From Alphaproteobacteria bacterium (lineage in GTDB: Bacteria; Pseudomonadota; Alphaproteobacteria; Rs-D84), in assembly GCA_017962125.1 (NCBI GenBank), contig JAGCVZ010000011.1:1-64000 (forward strand): a DNA stretch of 64,000 bases. Reading direction: 5' to 3'. Under the pieces are notes generated by a model. The model saw nothing but the letters and a program-made list of their open reading frames with translations. It was not told the DNA's origin and did no database searches. Shown in pieces: positions 45,696-55,025 of this stretch. Numbering within the stretch: position 1 is the first letter of the stretch; each line of letters starts with the position of its first letter. The position numbers and the translations under genes are program-made.

Positions 45696-45763
45696 TTGCT
45701 AATTTTGCACCGGATTTTTGTTTTGTGTGCGAAGTAATATCAGTGCACAAAAATCCTTAGCAA
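45696..45763. repeat. Inverted repeat inside the left island end
   Basis: TTGCTAA (45696-45702) and GGATTTTTG (45712-45720) pair with CAAAAATCC (45748-45756) and TTAGCAA (45757-45763). It lies between copy 2 and the integrase remnant, where recombinase-binding or regulatory sites would be expected. Confidence 0.5.
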
Positions 45764-45812
45764 ACCAATGTTTTTTGCTTTGGCACACTTGAAAAACAAG
45801 AGGTAAATCACT

Positions 45813-45958
45813 ATGTTCAAGAAGTGTAAAGCAAACTGTCAAGCAAATGACAATCTTTATTTACGGGGTAATGTGTTTTATTATATGGTTGAATTACCGC
45901 GTCAAGATGGTAAACGCAGATATTTTGGATTTATTAAAAATTTTTATAATCCTAATTT
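45813..45958 (+). pseudogene. Tyrosine integrase N-terminal remnant (left)
   Basis: The frame from 45813 reads KCKANCQANDNLYLRGNVFY, then YMVELPRQDGKRRYF, the typical start of a phage-type integrase with its arm-type binding domain. After about 48 codons similarity ends at the point where the 3' end of the large opposite-strand gene begins. The open frame then runs antisense to that gene and stops at 46025. No catalytic domain is present, so it is a truncated relic. Confidence 0.6.
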
Positions 45959-48900
45959 AGATATCGCTTTTTTCATTTCCGTCCCAATCAGCCATGAACT
46001 CTGTTCTGTCAATTCTTTTCTGTAATCGGCGTATGAACGACCTGCGTAACCTTGGATATATCCTTCTTTGCTTCCCAAATCTGCTAGTTGCGACCCTAGT
46101 ATTCCCTTGTTTGGATTTAAGTGATCAACCTTGTGTGCTTGTTCGTGAGCAATTGTATCCATTACATCACTAAAACTCATGTTGGGGAAATGTCTGCTGC
46201 TTAGATACACATTGCCACCAGTTTGAAGCCCCAGTGTTTTTTCGGTTTTGCCGAAATCTTTGACCAAATCTTTGACAGCAAAATCAGTATGTTCTACGCC
46301 CAATTTAGTATCGGCAATTTCAAATATTTCTTTGCAAAGTTTTTCCCGGTCTTCGATTGATAATTGCTTCCATCGTTTTGCACGATTGTAAATACTGGGA
46401 TTTTTCGTAATAATATCTTCATACATCGATACGCGTTTAGAAACAAAATTTTGAACAAATTCATTTTTAGCAACTTGTTGACCCAGTAAATTTTTCTTAC
46501 TAATTCCAGCCACTTCGTCTATTTTGTTGACGTTTTTAGATTTTTGGGTTAATAACAATTCTTGATATTTATTTTTTGCTTGTTCGGTCATAGTATTCAA
46601 TCCAGAATCTTTGCTAAATGTGCCGGATAACATCCTTGTATCGTAATTTTTTCCTCGTATATAGGCTCCAATGTTATCTGCTTCTTCTCGTGTCAGATTT
46701 ATATTTTGTTTATTAATGTAATCATTAAGTTCTTTTGTGTATACGGACACACTATTTCCTTGTAATTCTTGTCTTAATTTAGTTATATTTGGATCCCATG
46801 TTGAATAATAATCATCTTTTGGTGCAAGATGTGCAACATTGGCATCTGATGTCGCATCATAAATTTGCTTTGCTTCGTCAAGTTGCTCTTGTGTCCAGTT
46901 TTTTAATTGGGGCGTTTTCAAATCGGGCAATTTAAACTCTGTTCCAAGTCCCTTAGCTGTAGCTTCGGCCTCTCGTCTAGCCTCTACATACTTGTAATAT
47001 GACGACATAAAAGAGCCCTCAGAGTCATATTTCTTTGAAAAATCATCTATCATTTTGTTCACTTTCGTCTGGGCTTCTTTGGGGCTCAACATTTCGTCCC
47101 AATTTTTTGCATACTCTTCTGCTTCGTCCAAATTATTCCCAAAAGATTTTTTAAAATTATCAAATGTTTGGTTTTCTGGTGCGTATTTTTCATACAATGT
47201 GCGCCACTGTGCTTCTTCTTGTGCAGGTGTTCTTTTTGGTGCGGCAGGAGTTGAGACAGGTTTTGTTTCAGCCGGCTTCGGTGTGGTTGTCGGCTTTGTT
47301 CCTGTTGATTTTGGCGTTGCCTTTGGTGTACTTTTTGGTGCAGCGGTTGGTGTTGGCTTTGGTGTTGTTTTTGGAACATTTGGTTCAACAATCTTTACTT
47401 TTCCTTGACGAACCAAATCATCAATATTAAATGCTTTTTTGTCCAATATTTCAACAGCGTTCGGCATTTGTGCAGCTTCAAAACCTTTTGCGTACTCTGC
47501 AGCATAAGAATTGTGCAGAACTTCCCACGCCATATCGGAATCTTTCGCCGTTGTATAAACATAGTCTGTTTTTTTGGATAAATTCAACGGAGTGGTAGAA
47601 TTATTCGTTATAATCAACGTATTGGTTTTTGTGTCTAATACAAAATCTAAATCTTTACCGACATTTTGGCGTTCAACGACACGTCGTACAGCATATCTTT
47701 CGGCAGCATCATAATCTTTGGCTATACCATATCCGTATTGCACTTTGCCTTGAAGATTGGCAGTGTTCGATGATGGACGTATCATATCATCCATCGCAAT
47801 ATCTGCGTCGGTCCCATGATAACCCAAATCACCACGTTTGCGTGCATCGGCTATTTTTTGTGATTTAGATTTTACCGGATTGCCAACAGGTGAATCTTTT
47901 GGTGCTTCTGGTTCAGCTGGTTTGGTTTCTGGTTTGGGTTCTTTTGGCTTGCCACCGGCCTCGGCTGGTTTAGGAGCAGCCGTCCCACTGGGCATATTAT
48001 CTATGCGTTGTAATACTTCGTCTTTTGATATATATTTGCCGGTTTTTGTGTCTTTATATCTTACAGCTCCATTTGCTGTTTTTTCCTCTTTAACGCCTAT
48101 CTCGGCAAGTTCTTCTTCCCAACTTTTACCTGCGGCTGGCGCTGTTTTCCCAGCTGTTGCTGCTGCTTTTTGGCCTGTTTTTGACATAGCGACAACATCA
48201 TCAGCAACATCACCTGGTTTAAGTATTTTTAAATCCAACCATTTGGCCTGACGAGCCTTTGAAATTTTAAAGAGATTACGTTTTACCCCCTGACGCAAAC
48301 CCGCCATAACCCCACCACCGATAAGGGTTGCAAATGTAAGAACTGTGGCGACTTCCTTTGTGGTCAACAGGGCCTTTTCGTCGCTGGTCAATTTTGTTCC
48401 ATAATACCCCAAAATCGCATTTTCTAATACAGTGTCGCGCTCTTTGTCATTTTGAAGATTGATTCCGTCTGGTACTTTGTCGTTTATTTGGTTGTATGTG
48501 TCTGACGATAACATCCCCATTAATCTGGTAGTTTGTTTCGCGATAGCTTTGCCTTGGGTTTCATCGAAATATTTAGAACCTTTTATAATACGAGCAATAT
48601 GTTTTTTCAAAACAGCATTCGCACAACCAGAATCATTGTCGGAACACTGCGTGGCATCGCTGATAAATTTGTCTGACCAATTAGATAATTTGCCTTCTGT
48701 TTGTGCTTCGGTTACCAATGCTGCACCCTCTACAACAGCCAATCCCCATACAATTGGCCCCCCTGCCACAGCAGTTACCAAAGTCAAAGCGACCATACCC
48801 CCTACTTCTGCTATTTGTCGCACATGTTCAATATGTTTAGCATCTTTTAAAACACAACCACCGTTGTCACCAAAGTCAGGATCCCATTCCACCCCTTTTG

Positions 48901-50671
48901 AACCAGGAAATTGTTTTTCAAAGTCCGCTTTGAAATCATCGCACTGTTTCTTTGATGCAAGCCCACATGTTTTTCCAGTGAAAGTACCACCATTGGTCAG
49001 ACAACGAACGCCTTGGTACCCGCCGGTTGATTTTTTATCCCATTTAACATCCAATTTTTTGAACGCAAGATCAAAACGTTTGCCATTGTATTCGCACGGC
49101 AACACATCTGACATTTGTTCTGGTATAGGATATTTCTTCATACAATCGTGCGCTCCAGCACCGCCACCGCCCCACATACTGCCTGCCATGGCTCTGTTGC
49201 TCTGAGAGGCACATTCATTTTGCTTTTTTCTTGTTGCTTCATACTCTTGGGTTGTCATAGGTATAACCATAACGTTATCCACAAATCCAGAAGAACATTG
49301 CATCGGTTTAACTGGCAGATTTAATTCATTAAAAAGGTAAGTTTGAATATCTGTGTATAAAGATTTATTGGCGTTTACCTGAATGTTTTTATCATAAAAA
49401 TGCATCACATCGGTGCCGTCTGTGGTTTTAAACTGGTCTATCGTTGTTGCTTTGGAATTGATTTGATATCTTGAACCTATGGCAGCTTCATGTTGTTTTA
49501 TAATACAATTTGTTGAACCCTTTTTTGTTGTCTCTGGCACCGCTTCGCCACTGCCTGGGAAAAACGTGCGCTTCATCGCAGCAGATATTTCTTCGCATTG
49601 CGCAACAGATGCTTTTTTACACACATAATACGTTCCATCATTAGATTTTCCATAATCCAATCCCCAAATTTTACACACTGCGGCAAAGAAATCTTTGTTG
49701 CCCGCATCTAAATCCTTAAACTTAAATTCATAAAACTGTTTATCGTTTTTTCTGCTGGCACATTGGCGATAGTTGTTGCCATCGTTTTGAATTCTGTGTG
49801 ATTTTTCATCACATTTGATGTCATCTTTATATTTTTTCAACGCGTATTCTTTCATAAGACCGTCCGCTTCCAATGGTGTGATTTTATAACCACTGAAATC
49901 AGAGACATAAGAACAGCTTATACCACTTGGAATCTGGCGGGTATCACCACAATTGTAATAGTGTAATTTTTGATCTTCTGCCCGTTGGTCTGCTATTCCT
50001 GATTCTTCTTTGGTTGGATTGCATATAATTAAACCTTTGACACCATTATAATCTTTCAGTGCACCTATGGTTTTACATTGTTTGCCCCCCTTGGTTTCAC
50101 AAAAACTTAGAGCATCTTCATCTGTTTTGACATCCGAAACACTTTTGTATTCTTGGCGTGGACAAGTTGCTAATTCAGCAACATCTTCGACACACCGTCC
50201 CTTTTCAACATGATTGCCATCTGTGCAAACACTAGCAAGACATGTACATACTTTTTGTCCATTAACTAATTTTGAATACCATTTAACTTTACCAACTGCT
50301 ATGTATGACGAAGAACAAAAATCGCCAACCCTGGTATTCTCATTAATACTTTTTAACCGATTTAATTGTTTGCCATTTTTATCGTATGTTGGTGGACATT
50401 GATCAGGGTCTGGTTCTTGCGCAACGGCTTCTTCTGGTTCAGGATTTGCAGGTTCAGGTGGTTGTTTTGCAACTGTCGCGATATCTTGTAATTTTTGTTT
50501 TATTTCGCTTTTTTGTTCTTCTGTAAGATTTAATTTTCCTAATGCTACTTCTGCGTGAAATAGCGCAGCGTCGATTGTTTGTGCGCTTTGGATAGTTGAT
50601 ATATCAACACCCATTGACACAAAAGGCCAACACAATAATATCGGTAATAAAAATCTGCGTTTTATAATCAT
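45944..50671 (-). CDS. 1575-residue secreted multidomain protein, toxin-like
   Basis: The product has a signal peptide (MIIKRRFLLPILLCWPFVSMG), then a Cys-rich extracellular part (about 90-620) and two hydrophobic stretches (about 625-655 and 775-795). Pro/Lys- and Pro/Thr-rich linkers occur near 915-935 and 1095-1140. Between the linkers, His952 in GYHGT and YGYGIAKDYDAAERYA (Tyr981) resemble the H-Y core of ADP-ribosyltransferase folds. The C-terminus has HEQAH at 1509-1513 with Glu1553/1556 as a possible third zinc ligand, so a metalloprotease-like domain is suggested. This resembles polymorphic toxins or secreted effectors. It overlaps its partner gene by 4 bases. No immunity gene is identified. 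The function is inferred, not shown. Confidence 0.65.
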   Translation of the reverse strand: MIIKRRFLLPILLCWPFVSMGVDISTIQSAQTIDAALFHAEVALGKLNLTEEQKSEIKQKLQDIATVAKQPPEPANPEPEEAVAQEPDPDQCPPTYDKNGKQLNRLKSINENTRVGDFCSSSYIAVGKVKWYSKLVNGQKVCTCLASVCTDGNHVEKGRCVEDVAELATCPRQEYKSVSDVKTDEDALSFCETKGGKQCKTIGALKDYNGVKGLIICNPTKEESGIADQRAEDQKLHYYNCGDTRQIPSGISCSYVSDFSGYKITPLEADGLMKEYALKKYKDDIKCDEKSHRIQNDGNNYRQCASRKNDKQFYEFKFKDLDAGNKDFFAAVCKIWGLDYGKSNDGTYYVCKKASVAQCEEISAAMKRTFFPGSGEAVPETTKKGSTNCIIKQHEAAIGSRYQINSKATTIDQFKTTDGTDVMHFYDKNIQVNANKSLYTDIQTYLFNELNLPVKPMQCSSGFVDNVMVIPMTTQEYEATRKKQNECASQSNRAMAGSMWGGGGAGAHDCMKKYPIPEQMSDVLPCEYNGKRFDLAFKKLDVKWDKKSTGGYQGVRCLTNGGTFTGKTCGLASKKQCDDFKADFEKQFPGSKGVEWDPDFGDNGGCVLKDAKHIEHVRQIAEVGGMVALTLVTAVAGGPIVWGLAVVEGAALVTEAQTEGKLSNWSDKFISDATQCSDNDSGCANAVLKKHIARIIKGSKYFDETQGKAIAKQTTRLMGMLSSDTYNQINDKVPDGINLQNDKERDTVLENAILGYYGTKLTSDEKALLTTKEVATVLTFATLIGGGVMAGLRQGVKRNLFKISKARQAKWLDLKILKPGDVADDVVAMSKTGQKAAATAGKTAPAAGKSWEEELAEIGVKEEKTANGAVRYKDTKTGKYISKDEVLQRIDNMPSGTAAPKPAEAGGKPKEPKPETKPAEPEAPKDSPVGNPVKSKSQKIADARKRGDLGYHGTDADIAMDDMIRPSSNTANLQGKVQYGYGIAKDYDAAERYAVRRVVERQNVGKDLDFVLDTKTNTLIITNNSTTPLNLSKKTDYVYTTAKDSDMAWEVLHNSYAAEYAKGFEAAQMPNAVEILDKKAFNIDDLVRQGKVKIVEPNVPKTTPKPTPTAAPKSTPKATPKSTGTKPTTTPKPAETKPVSTPAAPKRTPAQEEAQWRTLYEKYAPENQTFDNFKKSFGNNLDEAEEYAKNWDEMLSPKEAQTKVNKMIDDFSKKYDSEGSFMSSYYKYVEARREAEATAKGLGTEFKLPDLKTPQLKNWTQEQLDEAKQIYDATSDANVAHLAPKDDYYSTWDPNITKLRQELQGNSVSVYTKELNDYINKQNINLTREEADNIGAYIRGKNYDTRMLSGTFSKDSGLNTMTEQAKNKYQELLLTQKSKNVNKIDEVAGISKKNLLGQQVAKNEFVQNFVSKRVSMYEDIITKNPSIYNRAKRWKQLSIEDREKLCKEIFEIADTKLGVEHTDFAVKDLVKDFGKTEKTLGLQTGGNVYLSSRHFPNMSFSDVMDTIAHEQAHKVDHLNPNKGILGSQLADLGSKEGYIQGYAGRSYADYRKELTEQSSWLIGTEMKKAISKLGL

Positions 50672-51993
50672 TGTGCCCCTTGTTGTGTTAATTCCTGTAT
50701 TCTTTTTGTGAATGCTTCAATTATTTCATCTGCTGCTTGTTTTGCATCAGAATCAAGGATTTCTCCTTGTCTTGTGGTTTCTGTGTCAACACTAACAATC
50801 GTTTTTGCTACACAATTGCCATTTTGATCTTTTTCTGGTTTTTCTGGCGGACAAGAACAATCTTTGTTTTCTGGATTAAACACACCGCCTTTGTTGGTGC
50901 ACCCAGAACACGATGACAACAAAGTTTGCTGTTCCGCCAAATCTGGAAATTCTGCATTTGGCACAGTATCTGTTTCGTTTTCAATTGGTTGCAATTCATT
51001 AACCGCTGGGATGGTAAACAATTCTCTACATTCATCAGGGGCAGAATCTAAGTCATTTTGTATTTTTGAAACTTGTTCTTTATAATTCGCCAGATTGCTG
51101 TTATATTCTTTGACTTGTTTAGCGTTTTCTGCAATAGCTTGATTTAACTGGTTTGTCAGGTTTTCTTGTTCTTTCGTTGCTTCAGCCAGTTTTTTATCGT
51201 ATTCCCTGTTTATTTCTTCGCTTTGGTTTTTTGGTGCATCTTTGTTGATAATCGCATTACCTACAATGCCACCGACGACGCCCGCACCAGCAGCAATCGC
51301 GCCACCTTTGACCCGATTGGATGATTTTTCTTTTTCTTCGTCTATTTGTGTTTGGTCTGTTTCATTACCCATTTGGGCACGATACAATGATGCATATGCA
51401 CCACCAGTTATACCGACATTTTCATCATCATATAGTGACATTTGCGCTTTATCTAATACAATTTCACTTTCAATTCCTGGTTTTAAACCCAATGCTTCTT
51501 TGCGTTCTTTCAAACTTTCAGCCAAAGCAAAATATTCGTTGCGCAAATTCATTAAAACTTCGTCATTTCCGCCAGGCAATTCTATCGGGGCTTGCCCGCC
51601 TTTGACTGATTTTCCATCCCCGTATTCACAACGAAAGGTTTCAAGATATGCAGTCATATTTTGTTCTGCGTCTTTATCTGCTTTCTGTTCAGACAGCCCA
51701 CGCGCCAATTCCATACCACCAATCCCAGTAGCAGCGGTTGTAGTGGCGGTCAAAGCACGATTTTCCAAACTTTGTTCGTTTTCATGAACGGCTTGATAAT
51801 TTTCAGATAATTTGTCCAAATGTTCAGATTTAATTTCATCGATTTTGTTTTGTGCATCTTGCAACTGTTGATACAATTCGGCTATTTTCGGATTTGTATT
51901 TTCTGTGATGGTAAGAGTTGGCACTTCGTTTGCCCATGTTATAACTGGCAAGCACGCCAAAAAGCAGCAAAAAACAATCTTCCTACATATCAT
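50668..51993 (-). CDS. Secreted coiled-coil partner protein
   Basis: The ATG at 51993 gives a 441-residue product with a signal peptide (CRKIVFCCFLACLPVITWA). Coiled coil dominates residues 30-90 and 260-330, separated by Gly/Ala-rich hydrophobic pieces (VKGGAIAAGAGVVGGIVG). The C-terminal part has SCSGCTNKGG and CSCPPEKPEKDQNGNC, a Cys pattern like that of the 1575-residue neighbour. The frame opens at a TTG at 52020, but the ATG fits the signal peptide better. The 4-base overlap (ATGA-type) to the large gene means coupled translation; it could be a stabiliser, chaperone or export partner. Confidence 0.6.
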   Translation of the reverse strand: MICRKIVFCCFLACLPVITWANEVPTLTITENTNPKIAELYQQLQDAQNKIDEIKSEHLDKLSENYQAVHENEQSLENRALTATTTAATGIGGMELARGLSEQKADKDAEQNMTAYLETFRCEYGDGKSVKGGQAPIELPGGNDEVLMNLRNEYFALAESLKERKEALGLKPGIESEIVLDKAQMSLYDDENVGITGGAYASLYRAQMGNETDQTQIDEEKEKSSNRVKGGAIAAGAGVVGGIVGNAIINKDAPKNQSEEINREYDKKLAEATKEQENLTNQLNQAIAENAKQVKEYNSNLANYKEQVSKIQNDLDSAPDECRELFTIPAVNELQPIENETDTVPNAEFPDLAEQQTLLSSCSGCTNKGGVFNPENKDCSCPPEKPEKDQNGNCVAKTIVSVDTETTRQGEILDSDAKQAADEIIEAFTKRIQELTQQGAQ

Positions 51994-52204
51994 TATGAAT
52001 GAATATGTACCAAAAACCAACGATTTAGACCCTGTTTATACCGCCAGTGCAAAAAAACGCTTTAAAAAATCAATAATTGCTTGTTTTATCTAGTTTTTTA
52101 ATATCTGTATAAATTCAAAATTATTTAATTCTTTTTGGGAAAAATATGCTTGATTTAAACGTTCTATTAAAAAGGACAATATTTACAACCAAAGGATTAA
52201 AAAT

Positions 52205-52804
52205 ATGGCTATTATAGGTTATATCAGGGTCAGTTCAAATAAACAAACCGTGGAACATCAAAGACACGAAATATCAATGTTTGCAGAACAAAATCATATT
52301 AAAATTGATAAATGGACCGAAGAAACTATCTCTTCCAGAAAACCGTTAAATAAAAGAAAATTGGGGCAATTATTAGAAGAATTACAAGATGGTGATATTT
52401 TAATTGCGGCTGAAATATCAAGATTGGGCAGGTCTTTGTTGGAAGTTATGCGAATTTTGGAAACTTGTTTGAACAAGGATTGTCAGGTTTGGACTATCAA
52501 AGAAAATTATAGATTGGGGAATGATATTCAAAGTAAAGTTATGGCATTTGCATTTGGGCTTTCCGCAGAGATAGAACGAAATTTAATCTCGCAAAGGACC
52601 AAATCGTCATTGGATAACATCAGAGCAACCGGTAAAAAATTGGGTCGGCCATTGTCTGCACAATCAAAAAAACTAAAATTATCCAAAAACGCGAAAAAGG
52701 TAAAACAGTTATTAAATATGGGGGTCAGTAAATACAGAATTGCAAAAATGATGGATGTCAGGCGTTCAACTGTATCAAGATTCATAAATCGTATGGGGTG
52801 GTAA
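52205..52804 (+). CDS. Serine recombinase (resolvase/invertase, Pin family)
   Basis: A 199-residue product with IGYIRVSSNKQ (catalytic Ser), EISRLGRSLLEVM and EIERNLISQRT, and a C-terminal helix-turn-helix (MGVSKYRIAKMMDVRRSTVS). It is of the small resolvase/invertase class, not a large serine integrase. AAAGGA precedes the ATG. It is divergent from the toxin-like operon and lies 132 bases before the right-hand repeat, so it probably belongs to the island; its target site is not identified. Confidence 0.9.
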   Translation: MAIIGYIRVSSNKQTVEHQRHEISMFAEQNHIKIDKWTEETISSRKPLNKRKLGQLLEELQDGDILIAAEISRLGRSLLEVMRILETCLNKDCQVWTIKENYRLGNDIQSKVMAFAFGLSAEIERNLISQRTKSSLDNIRATGKKLGRPLSAQSKKLKLSKNAKKVKQLLNMGVSKYRIAKMMDVRRSTVSRFINRMGW

Positions 52805-52847
52805 AAAACATTGTACATTTGTCTAAAAATATGATAATTTTAGAAAG

Positions 52848-52925
52848 TGCCAAGCAAAGTGTCAGGCTTTTAAGTAAAAATTCGGTAAAAAGCAGGTATT
52901 TTGGGTTCAAAAACATCGTAAAAAG
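52848..52925 (+). pseudogene. Tyrosine integrase N-terminal remnant (right)
   Basis: Read over two frames, the DNA gives KCQAKCQAF and then SRYFGFKNIVKS. This parallels KCKANCQAND and RRYFGFIKNF of the left remnant, with a deletion of about 40 bases and a stop between the parts. It ends just before repeat copy 3. Confidence 0.5.
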
Positions 52926-52936
52926 CGAAAATGTGG

Positions 52937-52959
52937 TTCCCTTCGCCCGCACCAAAAAT
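52937..52959 (+). repeat. att-like repeat copy 3 (right border)
   Basis: TTCCCTTCGCCCGCACCAA plus AAAT, identical over 23 bases to the tRNA-Gly 3' end and its flank (45457-45479). The following bases (terminator, then GTGACGTTGGAAGAGAACC) resemble the bases downstream of the tRNA (GTGGCGTGGAAGAGAAGCC). This indicates a true duplicated border. Confidence 0.85.
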
Positions 52960-52960
52960 C

Positions 52961-52990
52961 AAATCGGTTTTATACCGATTTTATTTTTGG
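52961..52990 (+). terminator. Terminator after repeat copy 3
   Basis: AAATCGGT / ACCGATTT stem with TATTTTTGG. It is homologous in position to the terminator after tRNA-Gly. The stretch 52991-53163 has no gene that I can support. Confidence 0.65.
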
Positions 52991-53163
52991 ATTGTGACGT
53001 TGGAAGAGAACCCGAAAGAGTTGCCATTTAAGTCAATACATTTTTTACTTTCATGGGATCCTGAGATATTTTGATTAACTGACCATAACCAAAAAAAATC
53101 ATTTACATTTAACGAAAATCAAGATAAGTTAAAAGGCGCTTTTAAAAAAGGAACAAAAAAACG

Positions 53164-53715
53164 ATGCAGTATTCAATTTCAAAAACATTTGATTGGTATT
53201 TGACGCATGTACTACCAACTGTCGAAAAATACGCTATTCAGAAAAAAGACGGTTATCATGGACTTTATACGCATACCGCGGCGGTCGTCTTTCGTGGAAT
53301 TGATTATGCCTTGGCCCTCGGGCAAGACACGGCAGGTGTCGTCTTGGCGTGCGCTTTTCATGATATGGCACGAACAAACGACGAATATGATATTATACAT
53401 GGGAAAAATGCAATTCCCTTGGCGGAATCTGCCATGAATGAAATCGGCAACGTTTCCTATGACCTCCGCGAGTCCATTATTTACGCGGTAAAAAATCATT
53501 CTCTTAATTTGCCGGCTCCTGATTATATTTCTGAATGCCTTTGGGACGCAGATAGAACACGTTTGGCGTGGGAGTGTGGATATAATCCCAAATTCTTTGC
53601 CACAAACCGTGCCAAAATTATCGCATCCAAGACTGCGAAAGAATATATAGATTTTATGAAGGGGCACTTGTCAGAATACGCACTTAAAATTATCCAACTT
53701 GGCGAAAGTTATTGA
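53164..53715 (+). CDS. HD-domain phosphohydrolase-like protein
   Basis: The 183-residue product carries HD-superfamily metal ligands: His in GLYTHTAAVV, AFHDMAR (the HD doublet), VKNHS and DADRTRLAW. The set is complete for a small HD hydrolase acting on nucleotides or second messengers; the substrate is not apparent. AAGGAA lies upstream. The stop overlaps the open frame of gdhA, but the gdhA start is 57 bases further, so the spacing is short and co-transcription is likely. Confidence 0.78.
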   Translation: MQYSISKTFDWYLTHVLPTVEKYAIQKKDGYHGLYTHTAAVVFRGIDYALALGQDTAGVVLACAFHDMARTNDEYDIIHGKNAIPLAESAMNEIGNVSYDLRESIIYAVKNHSLNLPAPDYISECLWDADRTRLAWECGYNPKFFATNRAKIIASKTAKEYIDFMKGHLSEYALKIIQLGESY

Positions 53716-53771
53716 TTTTTTACAAATATCGCGGTATAAACTACATCAGATTAAATATACAGGAGAAAAAC

Positions 53772-55025
53772 ATGACAAATGAAAATTTAAATCCTTTATT
53801 AGCTGCCCAGGCACGCGTAAAATCAGCCTGCGATAAATTGGGCATGGATAAAAATGTATACGAAATTCTTAAAAATCCCGCACGTATCGTTGAAGTTCAA
53901 ATTCCGGTTAAAATGGATGATGGCACTGTTAAAACGTTTACAGGTTTCCGTGCGCAACATAATACTGCATTGGGACCATCCAAAGGCGGAATTCGTTTTC
54001 ATCCTGCTGTTTCACGTGACGAAGTTTCTGCGCTTTCAATATGGATGACGTTTAAATGCGCAGTAACAGGTTTACCATACGGTGGCGGCAAAGGCGGAAT
54101 TATCGTTGATCCAAAGACTTTATCAGCGGGCGAATTGGAACGGCTGTGCCGCGGGTACGTTGATGCAATTTACCCAATTTTGGGCGAAAAATCCGATGTT
54201 CCAGCACCAGATGTCAACACCAATGGTCAGATTATGTCATGGATGATTGACGAATACATCAAACTTTCAGGTGACAATTCGTTTGGTACGTTTACTGGCA
54301 AACCAGTTGAGTTGAATGGCTCACTTGGGCGAACAAAAGCAACCGGACTTGGCATATCAATCACAATTGCATCGGCGTTAAAAACCCTTGGTAAAGATAT
54401 CAAAGGCGCAACAATTGCAATCCAAGGTTTCGGTAATGTGGGAAGTTTTACCGCCAAATGTTCACATGACATGGGCGCAAAAATTGTCGCAATCGCTGAA
54501 TGGAATACAATACTTTATAATGAAAAAGGTATTAACATTGATGCGTTAATGCAATACAAAGACAAAAATAATGGCAGTATCGCCGATTTCCCGGACGCAA
54601 CCGTAATAAGCGCGGATGAATTTTGGGGATTGCCTGTTGACGTGTTATCACCATGTGCTATGGAAAACACAATAAACAAAGACACCGCGCCACTTATCAA
54701 AACAAATTTGATAGTAGAGGGTGCAAATGGCCCAACGACACTTGAAGCCGAAGAATTGTTATTAAAACGTGGCGTAATGATTGTGCCGGACATTTTGGCG
54801 AACGCCGGTGGCGTGACGGTTTCATACTTTGAATGGGTGCAAAATCGGTACGGTTATTATTGGCCAGAAAACGAAGTTGAAGACAAAGAACGCGATGCGA
54901 TGATTTCCGCATTTGGCGCAATTTATAAAATCAAAACCGAATATAATGTCAGCATGCGCGAAGCCGCATATATGTATTCAATAAAACGCATAGCCGCGGC
55001 AATGAAATTGCGCGGTTGGTATTAA
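53772..55025 (+). CDS. gdhA: Glutamate dehydrogenase
   Basis: NAD(P)-linked oxidative deamination or synthesis of glutamate. The 417-residue product from the ATG at 53772 (AGGAG upstream) is the usual length for the Glu/Leu/Phe/Val dehydrogenase family. The catalytic Lys lies in LPYGGGKGGI, with FHPAVSRDEV, PAPDVNTNGQIMSWM and the NAD-binding IQGFGNVGSFTA. LVEGANGPTT-type substrate contacts are present (IVEGANGPTT). The frame is open from 53712, but that part has no homologous feature. Confidence 0.95.
   Translation: MTNENLNPLLAAQARVKSACDKLGMDKNVYEILKNPARIVEVQIPVKMDDGTVKTFTGFRAQHNTALGPSKGGIRFHPAVSRDEVSALSIWMTFKCAVTGLPYGGGKGGIIVDPKTLSAGELERLCRGYVDAIYPILGEKSDVPAPDVNTNGQIMSWMIDEYIKLSGDNSFGTFTGKPVELNGSLGRTKATGLGISITIASALKTLGKDIKGATIAIQGFGNVGSFTAKCSHDMGAKIVAIAEWNTILYNEKGINIDALMQYKDKNNGSIADFPDATVISADEFWGLPVDVLSPCAMENTINKDTAPLIKTNLIVEGANGPTTLEAEELLLKRGVMIVPDILANAGGVTVSYFEWVQNRYGYYWPENEVEDKERDAMISAFGAIYKIKTEYNVSMREAAYMYSIKRIAAAMKLRGWY

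Noticed and set aside
48459-49205. 248-codon frame opposite the large toxin-like gene
   Set aside because: It is antisense to a clear secreted protein, with no ribosome binding site and no domain.
51242-51787. 181-codon frame on the + strand
   Set aside because: Antisense shadow of the coiled-coil partner gene, biased by its composition.
51995-52093. 32-codon frame MNEYVPKTNDLDPVY... ending in TAG
   Set aside because: No ribosome binding site, overlaps the start region of the divergent operon, no similarity recognised.
52937-52959. Second tRNA-Gly at the right repeat
   Set aside because: Only the 3' end of the tRNA is present; there is no D arm or anticodon arm.
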